Positions 36,029-45,753 of a DNA stretch of 64,000 nt are shown here, in pieces. Position numbers and translations under genes: made by a program. The stretch is from Monarcha castaneiventris obscurior (Eukaryota > Chordata > Aves > Passeriformes > Monarchidae): the NCBI GenBank assembly GCA_026261815.1, contig JAMPIT010000437.1, positions 3,162,001 to 3,226,000 on the forward strand, given 5' to 3'. Each line of letters starts with the position of its first letter. Position 1 is the first letter of the stretch. The notes under the pieces are model-generated. The model saw nothing but the letters and a program-made list of their open reading frames with translations, was not told where the DNA came from and searched no databases.

Positions 36029-38783
36029 TCAGGAGAGGCTGATTTATGGCATGGCCTGTGTCATGAACTGTCCCTTTCTATGGAATTTCCATCGATTACC
36101 AGGGTTGGCAAAACCCACTCAGGTGGAAAAAATTCCCTCGGTCCTTCTTGGCGTTAGGGAGTTCCCAAAGAGAGTTGTAGGAACATGAACTGCAGTAAAT
36201 CTGCTCCTCACCATCTGTATCTCACTGCTGAAATGACCCCAGGAAGATCAAAACCAGACAGGAATTATTTAATCTAAAACCTTCTTGTCATTCCTCACCT
36301 GAACACAAACCATTTCTGTGTAGCCTTTTCCACGTTGATGATTTGATGACGCACTCAAGATTTGGCAAGAAAACATCCAATAATATTTTAACAATGTTTA
36401 AACTAGTACCTACTAAAATGAAGAAGTAAACATTTCCGTTCTACTCTACCCCACAGGCAAATGTATATTTTCATAGATAAGCCAATTATTTTAAATTTGC
36501 AGATATAAAAGCATTCTACAAATCATACCTCTGTACCCAGCAATTAATTCGAGGTACTATCTCTGTGCTCGTGCACTACAATTATACACTAATAAAAGAT
36601 AATTATCCCAGTTTCAAGTGTCAGAAGGTTACATTTCTCTTTTCCAACCTAAAATATGCTTTGCTTTTAAATGTAAGGCTCTCAATGGCATTTAGGATGA
36701 TCTAAACTAGTTTCTGGTGTGTCCTGGACTAATAATTTTGTTCTGCAGCAATGTTGGAATAGGAGCACATGTATTTTTCTGTCCCACGCTGCTGCAGACT
36801 TACATTTTTTCTAGTTTTTGTAAAAATACCCTTCTATGGCTTTTAGATTTCACAGTGCAGAGGTGAGAGAGATGCTGGCCTGAATTGTTGATCATTGAGG
36901 GTTAACCAATATGAAAGTTTTAGGTTTATAAAGCATGTGGGAAGAACAGGATTCACAAGTGGACTTGTGTGTGTCTCAACCCTGTAAAACTCTAACCAGG
37001 ATTTCTCACAAGACTTTTATGAGATTAGGTGACAAAAAGATCTAGAATGGTTTAATATTATTAGACATAGAAATATGAAATATTAGTAATACTTTCTGCA
37101 AGCAGTTACCATACAATACTGCAGACTGAATCTATGCAAAGCCAAAAAAAGGATATTATACCAATATCTGCCAGTGTGATTTACCTAACTGTGATCAGTG
37201 AGCACCACGGTGAGAAAGGATGAGGCATTAAGAGATTTGTGTCATGCATTAATGCACTCATTAGACAAAGTAACTCGAATTTACACAGATTTTCCAGGGA
37301 ACTTTCATAACAGCATCAATATCCGTTTTGCCAGGCTTAGGGTCTGGCAGCAGAGCACAGCTGCTTTACAAGTGGAACTCTTCGGTTTGGGAAAGGCTCT
37401 GCCCATCTCTCGAGGTCTTTACAGGGAGTTTGAGGGCATTAACCCCTGCACAGGTGCTCACCCCAATCCCACCCCAGATAAAATGTCCCAGACAAATGCG
37501 GTTTAGCAGCACACCCCGTGCTGGATAATGAAGCAATTTCTGCTGTTTGAGAGCCACCTCCTGAGTTCCCCAGCACTGGCAGCTCCCAGCCATCACTGTC
37601 AAGCTGCCTCTTCCCCTGGGTGGGGGGTCGCTGGTGGCTCAGCACAGATCCCCCTTTTCCTGGCAAATGACAACTGCTCAAGCTGTGATGTTCTCCTGCT
37701 CATTTTCCTTTATAGGTGGCTCTATTCCCAGTGCTCTAATGTGATTCAGCTTCATAGCCAGGCTGCTTATATTTCTCTGGGAGATTGCAATTATATTTCT
37801 AAACGATTCTTTGTGTGGCTGAGAGAATCAAACAAAAGGGGGGAAAAAAATGTTAAAGTTTCAATGAAGGAAATTTCCATAATATGTGGTGGCTGTCACA
37901 ATCTTGCTGATAGAAATAATTACTCCTCCTGATGTAACTACACTGAACCACTGAGAAATGGGGATAAAAACTGTTACCCATCTGTGCAAAGCTCTTTCAT
38001 ACATGCATATGAAAGAAGAGCTAAATACAGAGATTAGAATACTCTGGGATTGCAGCAGGACACAGATCCCAAGGTGACAGGCACTTCTTACCTCAGGCCC
38101 TGAGAGGAGGGAGGAATTACCTCTCTTTTTAACAGCTACAAAGGATCTGTGGTGATTTGGGATAACTTTGTGCTTGGCCTCCATGTGATCCACTAGATTA
38201 TGCATGCAAATCCTCACTTTTGGCTGATAAACTGGAAGTATCAAGAAACAAAAGCACGCTCTGCTGTAGCACGAGCTAATGATATTTTTCTGAGTGAGAG
38301 GAACCCGCATTCTCTGCAGACAGCACACATTGTTTACAGATAAACCACTGAGTGTGGCAAACAGGAGAACAAATCAAAAATGAAAGAGCATTTCTGGGGG
38401 TGCTGGGGTTCTGCTCTTACCCACACACCAGCCAGAGGACAGTTCAGTTGATCTCTCTGATGCATCTCTCAGATCACCTCAGGATATCACTTGTACAGCC
38501 TGGAGAATCCAGCGTGGTTGGCAGCACCTGGGCACTGCTGGATTTGCTGTCTCAGGCTCTTGTAAAGGTTTCAACAGCAAACCTGCCTGAAAGCAAAGCT
38601 AATAAGCAATGAGGCAGCAGCTCCTACAGAACTCCTGAGCAAAGCTAAATGTGGGAAATGCGCTAAAAGTTAACCCAGAAAATGTGGCCATGTCTCTGTA
38701 GGCATGTGAGGGGTGCCATAAAGATATCACAGCCCAAAAGCATTGCAAAAATGTGAGCAGGGAGATAGTGATTGTTGAATTTG
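36029..38783. other. Single-copy sequence, no gene seen
   Basis: About 2.75 kb. Frames of 102 to 155 codons exist on both strands at 37198-38328, but none shows a recognisable family and they overlap in conflicting frames. Confidence 0.4.
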
Positions 38784-38880
38784 AGAATCAGAGAGTGGTT
38801 TGGGTTGGTAGGGATCTTAAAAATTCTCTGGTTGCTATCCCCCTGCCATGGGCAGGGACACCTCCCACTAGGCTGGGCTG
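38784..38880 (-). mobile_element. CR1 LINE 3' tip
   Basis: On the plus strand: 'gagagtggtttgggttggta' and 'ccctgccatgggcagggaca', the reverse of the CR1 3' end, about 95 bp. The left 8-bp tail repeat is decayed to 'gaatcaga'. Confidence 0.85.
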
Positions 38881-39468
38881 CAGATCTGTTCTGTAGTTAT
38901 GACCTAAGCCAAGACCCAGTGTTAAAGTGCTCTGTAACAGCATTGCCAAATTAGAAAGTGCACCCAGAGTTAGAAAAATTCCACAGTGACAACTCCACAA
39001 AGCTACAGGCAGTCTGGAAACTCCTGCACCGACCCATCTGAGCAGAACTGCCTTCCCTGCCCGGTGGCAACCAGAATCCACCAACACAGCCCAAAACCTC
39101 CGGACAGCCCAGCCCTTCTCAGGAGCCACAGACTCCTCACCCCACGCCCTCCACAGCCACACCAGCACAGACAGTCCTCCAAACACCTTTCAGCAGAGGA
39201 GAAAGCTGAACAACAACCTGGATTGCCTCGGGGTGGAGTTGCACCTGCAGCCCAGAGCAACCGGAGCCCAGGAGCGCGATAAACGTCAGCCGAAAGCAGA
39301 GCTGCTCAAACCCTCCCTGCAGCAAACTCAGCACAGCTGAGCTCGCAGCTCCAGGGCTGCCATCTCCAGACACCCACTCTGACTGATGGGGGCTTTGCTG
39401 GGGCTGACCGCAGGAAATTTCTCGTTTTTGGGAAAGTCCCTAAAAACCAGCACAGTGCACGGTGCCTT
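38881..39468. other. GC-richer single-copy patch
   Basis: From about 38985 to 39400 the sequence is clearly richer in G and C than its neighbours, with a bias to C and A on the plus strand. Frames of up to 132 codons occur on both strands, but no domain is recognisable and CpG is not notably dense. The CCTT at 39465-39468 is the left target duplication of LTR copy C. Confidence 0.4.
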
Positions 39469-39906
39469 TGATGCCTTCTCCAGCATCCCAGAAACAGAGA
39501 CCAGACAAGAGTAAGGGAATAAAGGTCAGTGTTTATTTGAAAGCCTTCAAGGCACACCCTGGGGGAGCCAGAGGCTGCCTCCAAAAATGGACCCCAAGAT
39601 GGACCCCAGGTCACGAGTTCTTCACACCTTTATAGCTTTGGTTCATTTGCATATCAGGGTTAATTCTCCAGTTAAAGCCCCAGTTTAATGATGGAATTCC
39701 CCTCAGCTTGCTCCCCCCTCAGAGGCTTTGGGTTACACATTTTGGGCCTAGAAGAGCCTGGCTGTCCTTGAAGGCAAAGCCTGGAGAGGCTTTGTTGTGT
39801 CTGCCCAGCACGAGAGAGCAGAAATTCCAGGCTACAAGGAACTGCAGAGTTACACTCTGAGCAGTACAGAATTTGAAAAATATAAAAGTTAAAACCTAAG
39901 GCATCA
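39469..39906 (-). mobile_element. Solo LTR, copy C, class I ERV-like
   Basis: The third copy of the LTR family, on the minus strand, 438 bp, with inverted termini TGATGCC/GGCATCA. It is flanked by a perfect 4-bp target duplication CCTT (39465-39468 and 39907-39910). Read along the element it has the octamer (39645-39652), TATA box (39629-39634) and AATAAA (39532-39537). There is no internal viral sequence. It differs from copy A at roughly 17 sites (about 4%) and shares diagnostic variants with copy D, its neighbour in the opposite orientation. Confidence 0.92.
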
Positions 39907-40760
39907 CCTTCAGCATGGTCAGAATTAACAAAGCTGTGACCAGAGCACCCAGAGTCCTAAACCCAGTAATCCTTGTTCCTACACATCCCCCTCTTGATTA
40001 AAAAACCAGTGGAAATCCAGGTTTAAAACATCACAGATTAATAATGACTCTCTACAGAGCTACTGAGAGTTACGTGGGCTTTTCTCAGCACAGGAGAAGA
40101 CCTCAAGCATCTGTGCAAGGAGAAGTTTTGCCAGCAAAGATTTTATCCTGCCACTGAACCCTCACCAGCTATTTCCAATTATTTTGGAAATTCTGAATGA
40201 GAAAGCTTTGAGAAAGCAGAATCCTCTATGGAGTTATCCCACCTGAGAGGAGATGAGGAAATGGCAATAATTTATCCAAGTCTTTACAGAGTAGCTGTGG
40301 GTTTGGATAAACAGGGACTGAATTAAAATAAATCTGTCTCTGGCAAATGCCACTCAAGGAGAGGTTGTGATTCAGAAATAATCCCTTAATTTCCTATAAA
40401 TTAAAATATAAATAAAAGCTGCAAAGTAACCTCCCCAATTGATATCTTAACTGTAGGAGTGGATTTTTTTCTCCCATGGTGGCCTAAAAATCAACCCCAA
40501 CTCTGCTGTCAAAAGTGGGAATTGTGCACAACAGAAGAAGGAATTTCATTACCTGCCCCACACCCTTTCCCAGTGATCAGATTCACACATGGAGGTGTGA
40601 ATGGTGAGGTTTTAATCCCACCACTGTCAACACAAGTTCCTCAAAGGAGAAAAGGATGATTTTATTGAACCGTTGGCCACTTTGGGACATCCCTCTGGAT
40701 TTTCCCTTCCCAGGGCAGTCCGGGGGTTCTGTGGGGCCATTCCTGAGCATGAGGCAGCAG
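39907..40760. other. 854-bp spacer between oppositely oriented LTRs
   Basis: This is ordinary single-copy sequence, not proviral. I see no gag, pol or env-like frame, no primer-binding site after either LTR and no polypurine tract. It also contains the right target duplication of copy C (CCTT) and the left one of copy D (GCAG, 40757-40760), which shows two independent insertions. Confidence 0.7.
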
Positions 40761-41187
40761 TGATACCTTAGGTTTTAACTTTTATATTTTTCAAATTCTG
40801 TACTGCTCAGAGTGTAACTCTGCAGTTCCTTGTAGCCTGGAATTTCTGCTCTCTCGTGCTGGGCAGACACAACAAAGCCTCTCCAGGCTTTGCCTTCAAG
40901 GACAGCCAGGCTCTTCTAGGCCCAAAATGTGTAACCCAAAGCCTCTAAGGGGGGAGCAAGCTGAGGGGAATTCCATCATTGAACTGGGGCTTTAATTGGA
41001 GAATTAACCGTGGTATGCAAATGAACCAAAGCTATAAAGGTGTGAAGAACTCGTGACCTGGGGTCCATCTTGGGGTCCATTTTTGGAGGCAGCCTCTGGC
41101 TCCCCCAGGGTGTGCCTTGAAGGCTTTCAAATAAATCCTGACCTTTATTCCCTTATCTCTGTTTCTGGGTGGCTGGAGAAGGCATCA
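40761..41187 (+). mobile_element. Solo LTR, copy D, class I ERV-like
   Basis: The fourth copy of the family, on the plus strand. It starts TGATACC and ends GGCATCA, with a perfect 4-bp target duplication GCAG (40757-40760 and 41188-41191). At 427 bp it is 11 bp shorter than the others because of one deletion in U5, next to 'ttattccctta'. The octamer (41015-41022), TATA box (41033-41038) and AATAAA (41130-41135) are kept. There is no internal viral sequence. Together with copy C it forms a large inverted repeat. Confidence 0.92.
41015..41038 (+). promoter_or_regulatory. LTR core promoter motifs (octamer plus TATA), copy D
   Basis: Same arrangement as in copy B: ATGCAAAT, then tataaa 10 bp further on, pointing rightwards. 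The nearest copy (C) points leftwards, so the two promoters would fire away from each other. Confidence 0.6.
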
Positions 41188-42445
41188 GCAGGAAGGCTCA
41201 GGCCACATCTCTGAGCAGCTCAGGTCCCACCTCAGCCCTGTAACTTGGAGGATGCTGCCACCAAGAGTTTTGAAGCCATAAGTGGCACGGTGACAGCTGC
41301 TGTCGGTGAGGACAATGAAAATTGGCAGATTTAGCCAAGGATGAAGCATGACAAATTGCAGGAAAGCAAAAGGAAGGCAGTGCCTCACTCAATTGAGGAG
41401 TCAGATGACATTTGCAGGGAAGCTTGTGGGAATTCTCCAGACAGTCTACAAGATGTGCTAAATGTTATTTGCATTAGAACAAATCATAAGGTATCGACTG
41501 CAAAATCATTTCCCTTTAATGAAGACTCGGAGGGAAAAAAAATATCAGAGTCAATTAGAAGACTGAAACTACAAATATGTTGTGCTTTACATATCTCTGA
41601 AGCATGAAGGAGCCAATAAAGTGCATTTAATAAAAATGAACAGCAAAATCACTGCAGCTCGTTGGGCTGACAGCACTGCTGAGTTCGTGCCATGCTGAGG
41701 AGGCTTCCCCTCCTCTCCTTCCATCCACACATTTCCCAAAAACACGTTATTCTGCATGAAAAGAGAGATCCCACACATATCTGTTGTTTCTTACCACTGA
41801 AGTGGAATTGTCACTTCACGTCTTCTCACAAAACAACCCAACTGCACTGCATCAGTGCCTCACAAAATCACAGCTCAAACCACAGCCTACACTTGTTCAG
41901 CATCAGCAGGAGGGGTCCTTTTATTTCTGACAGATTTGGGGGGTTCTTTCACTGAATCGGTTTTGTTTTGCCTGTTGATCACATTTTCTCCTTTCACAAT
42001 ATTTACTTTGGAATCTGAGTGTAATTCTGATTTTTCATTGCACTGTTGTCAGGTGACAAGCAAGAAAAAATACAACAAACATTTTTAAGTGCTACCTGTC
42101 AGCCTAAAAGAACTCTGCAAACCGATATTGAAGAAGGATTAATTTTCCTCCAAAACACTTTTAGTAGTACTTAAACAGTGCATTTCATAGCCCTAACAGA
42201 AACCAGAATGCATCTGAATTTCAGCTTGCATTTTAAAGGCAGCACAATCAGTAGCAATGTTATGCTGTTTCTTCATGATTTACTAGAAGGCACTATCTAA
42301 AAATTACCTTTTTTCCCTTATCAATGTGACTGTCATGTAACTCACCTGGAGATAACCAAGAGGAACAGCATGGACCACCCACAGACATCCCTTATCTCTC
42401 AAGCTGGAGCTGTTCAGATAAGCCCAAGGGGTGCCAAGATATTCC
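41188..42445. other. Single-copy sequence, nothing recognised
   Basis: No gene or repeat family. The stretch 41395-41640 is AT-rich with few low-complexity runs and holds an 88-codon plus-strand frame. I do not recognise the peptide and do not call it a gene. Confidence 0.4.
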
Positions 42446-42534
42446 AGAGGTGTCTGGATGCAATCCTGTGCCATGTGCTTGAGCAGAGGAGCCCCTTGGT
42501 GCCTTCCAGCCTGACCCCTCCTGTGGCTGTGTGA
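42446..42534 (+). mobile_element. CR1 LINE 3' end, divergent short copy
   Basis: The blocks 'tggatgcaatcctgtgccat' and 'gtgcttgagcagagg', followed by 'gccttccagcctgacccctc' and a decayed 'ctgtggctgtgtga' tail, match the sense 3' end of the CR1 subfamily with a 'caatcctgtgccatgtgctc' tail. This is a third CR1 3'-end type in the window. About 90 bp remain, and several substitutions suggest age. Confidence 0.75.
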
Positions 42535-44511
42535 CAACTCTGCTGCCTTCTGTCCATTCCTCGGCCCCTCCGTGGCAAGAAGTGACAATTACAGCACACA
42601 AAGTGACATTTTTAATTAGATACCTCGCTTTTCTGAGCCAAGCAAGTGACCCAGAACACCTCAGTGACGAGCATGACATTTTATTGCAACCTGAAGCCAG
42701 GTGGAAAAACATGAGTCTTAATTTAAATGCCTCTTTTTTCCTATTAGGTAAATTCTCGTACACTTAGCTCTGAGGGATGGAGGGTACACAAAGGGAAAAA
42801 CAGATTGGTTTTTTTTTTCCTTCTACTTCATATTTTATAACAAAATAATTTAAAGCTATTAAAGGCCAATTCCAGAACCTCTTTCCTCACAAATTTCCCA
42901 CCATCCAGCTCAGTCACAGCAGCTTCATCCTGCTGAAAAGGGTGTTTTACTCCAGTATTTCAGAGAAGGGAGTTTGAGCTGCTTTATTAAACCCTCAAAT
43001 ACTTCCATGTTCCTTTGGTAGAGCAGAAAAGTAACAACAGAGGCCACTGGATTGCAGCAGAATTAAACTAACCCACAATTTCACACAATTTTCTGGTGTG
43101 AGCTGGGTGTCAGGGAAGGTGACACCAAACCACCCCCTGAACATCCCTTCCCCATCACCCCTGGTCACACAGACACAACTCCAGACCTCAGACATTCCAG
43201 GGCAGCTGGATCCAAACTAGGGAGGAAGAAAAAAGCTTGGAATCAAGACTATAAATGTCATAAATATTGCAATTCTCTACTTTGGAATCTCACTTAAAAT
43301 AGAAGCTCGGCACAACCAAACTCGGATGGTTTCATAGCCAATGTCTGCAATTGCTGTGAATGGAGGGAGGAATTGTCTCAGGCTGGACAGGTGAGAAAAC
43401 CACTGGGGAAGATCCTTCCTTAGAAGTTTTCAACAGCCTGACGAAGTTTGGGAACATGCTGTGGACACTAAATATTTATTAGGAACACCAGAGAAGAGAC
43501 TGTTACAATAGCAACCCCCACAACAGGCTGTGTTTGCAGAAAAAAAAAAAATAAAAAAATAAAAATATCAGTAAATGTTTAACAAATTTTCATCCACTTT
43601 TCTACTCCTCACATACAAATACTGCTGTTCCCTCCAGAGATTTAGGCATCTGCAAGCTCTGCCTGTACGTAAGGGAAAAAAATAGAGCAAGACAGTCAAT
43701 ATTTTTGATAAGAGAGAGTTAAAAGGGAAATCTGAAATCCCTAATGTTGTCCTCCATGTCAGAAAGGAATACTTTTATCTTCCTAGAAAGATTACAACAA
43801 CAAAAAGAAAATATTGTCAGTCCCGATTTCTAAGGACTTTCAAAGATAAGGTGGTGAAAAATAAACTTTTGGTTAGATGTAGGAAAAAAGTCTTTGCTGT
43901 GTGTCTAAACTCATCTGCAGCTCAGCTGTTGCTGGAAAACACTCAAGGTTCCAATTAATTATTTGTTTCTTATTGAGATAAGAATGAGCTGCAAACTCTG
44001 CCTGGGTTACTAAAACCTGGGTAAAATCTCTCTGTTCAGTGCTGCCAGCCTGGAAGTGAGAGTGGGAAGAGACCTGAGCATCCTCTGCTGAAGGAATCCT
44101 TCACTGGGAGAGAGGAACAAGATCCTTCTGTGCCTCCTCAGCCCCTGCTCTCAAGGACAAGATTTGCCATCTTTGATCACTGATTGTTTTCTAGGGATTT
44201 CTCTTCCCTAGTTTTCTCTCTGCCTTATACCTCTGAATTCCCAGGCAAAGCAGTGGAAACCAGGACAACTGGAGTTTGAACACCGGAGTTCAGACCAAGC
44301 AGAGGGCTGTGAAAGAACAATTACCATTGAAAAACACTGAATTCCCACGGAATAAAAGCACAATAGAGTGTTTGGCTTCTCAATTCAAACGTGGACCAGG
44401 GTTTTCTTGAGGAAAAGCTGTACTTCTCGAAAATAAAATAGTCTTAAAACTCACTTTTTCTTTCTACCCTTTCTTTTGCTTGACTAATGTCTGAAAGTTC
44501 TTGTTTTATCT
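42535..44511. other. Single-copy sequence, nothing recognised
   Basis: Contains an A-rich run at 43540-43567 and no recognisable gene or repeat family. Confidence 0.4.
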
Positions 44512-44655
44512 TCCCCATCCCTGAAAGTGTCCAAGGCCAGGCTGGATGGGGCTGGGGGCAAACAGGGATAGTGGAAGATGTCCCTGCCCATGGCAGGGGC
44601 TGGCACTGGATGATCTTTAAATTCCCTTCCAACCCAAACCATTCTGTAATTCTAT
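44512..44655 (+). mobile_element. CR1 LINE 3' end fragment
   Basis: Sense-strand CR1 tail: 'ccccatccctgaaagtgtcc', 'ctgcccatggcaggggctgg', 'cccttccaacccaaaccatt', 'ctgtaattctat'. About 145 bp, 5'-truncated. Confidence 0.93.
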
Positions 44656-45713
44656 CAGGTATCTTTCTCTCTTTGATCAAAATACCACAAAAAAACCATT
44701 TGTCCCAAAGGAAAAAAATGAGGAATAGCAAAAAAAAAACCAAAAACCAAAAACCAACCAACCAGGAAAAGAAGATCTGAACTTCTTCCCGTGTAGATCC
44801 TGTGGGTTGTTTTTCTCCTGTCACCCTGCAGCTCCTGAAGCTCTGCTTCCCTGCCCGGGTGTGGCAAACCAAACCCAGCGTTCCTGTGAGGAACCGAAAG
44901 CAATTAAGGAGCTAAGTTTTGACTTCAGGAACTGCAGCAAGCCCAAATTCCCTGGAAATCCTTGCACTTCCCACAAGGTGATCCTTTGGTTTGCTTCCCA
45001 CCTTGGAACCCCTGGGTGGAAGCTGACCAGACTGAAATCTGGTGGTTGCTCAGCTTTCACACTTCAGTTCAGCCACATTTGGGGCTTGCCTTTCATTTTT
45101 GTGGCAGGAAAACAAAAGGGAACAACACGTGGGAGAATTCTCTGTATTACCACGAGTGTTCCTGGGTGCTGGTTTTGGGTGTGCTGTGCTCAGTGGAGCT
45201 CCCCCAAAGCAAGAACCCTAAATTCTGTAGGGGCAGAAATTCCTGGTTTAATGGCTTTAAGGTCATTGAATGGAACCCTACAGGCTGACAATCACTCTAA
45301 AGTTCATTTTTCCCTGTGGGAGGGTGAGGAGAGAACACCAGCACCCAGGTCCAGCTGGGGATTTTTAAACTCAGCTGCAGTTTTATTTAAAGTAACATCA
45401 AAAAGTAAAACTATTAAAGCATAAAAGCCCCAATATCGAGTTGTTTTCCAGCACAATCACAGCCATGCACACAAGGAATCACTCCAAGGCTGAAACACAA
45501 CAAAAATTTTCCTCAAGCTCATCGTGTCCTCTCAGTTCAGAAACTCCCTCTCATTTTAACACCCTCATCTATTCTACCTCCTTTTCTTAGACAAAATTTC
45601 AATTATACAAAAACTTCACAATGGTTTTCCCGTGCCCCGAAATTCCTGAGGAGCAAATTTAAGCTCTCACAGACCTGCGACACCAATTGCTCAATCTGGA
45701 TCTTGTAACTTCT
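44656..45713. other. Single-copy sequence with A/C repeat; chance 205-codon frame
   Basis: A short ACCAAAA-type repeat occupies 44729-44764. A plus-strand frame of 205 codons spans 44807-45424. I do not recognise its peptide, and it has no signal peptide, transmembrane segment or domain motif. Shorter frames overlap it on both strands. I treat it as chance. Confidence 0.4.
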
Positions 45714-45753
45714 GAATTCCTGGAGAATTCCTGGAGAATTCCTGGAGAATTCC
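45714..45753. repeat. 11-bp tandem repeat, 3.6 copies
   Basis: The unit gaattcctgga is repeated perfectly three times, with a partial fourth copy. The array is 40 bp. Confidence 0.95.

Noticed and set aside
37861..38328. Minus-strand 155-codon frame
   Set aside because: No recognisable family and no supporting splice or start context; overlapping frames on the other strand.
39907..40760. Internal region of a provirus between two LTRs
   Set aside because: The LTRs are in opposite orientation, each with its own target duplication, and the spacer has no viral frame, primer-binding site or polypurine tract.
44807..45424. Plus-strand 205-codon frame, the longest not caused by a repeat
   Set aside because: No recognisable domain, signal peptide or membrane segment. 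Shorter frames overlap on both strands, and no other gene signal is nearby. A chance frame of this length is not surprising in 64 kb.
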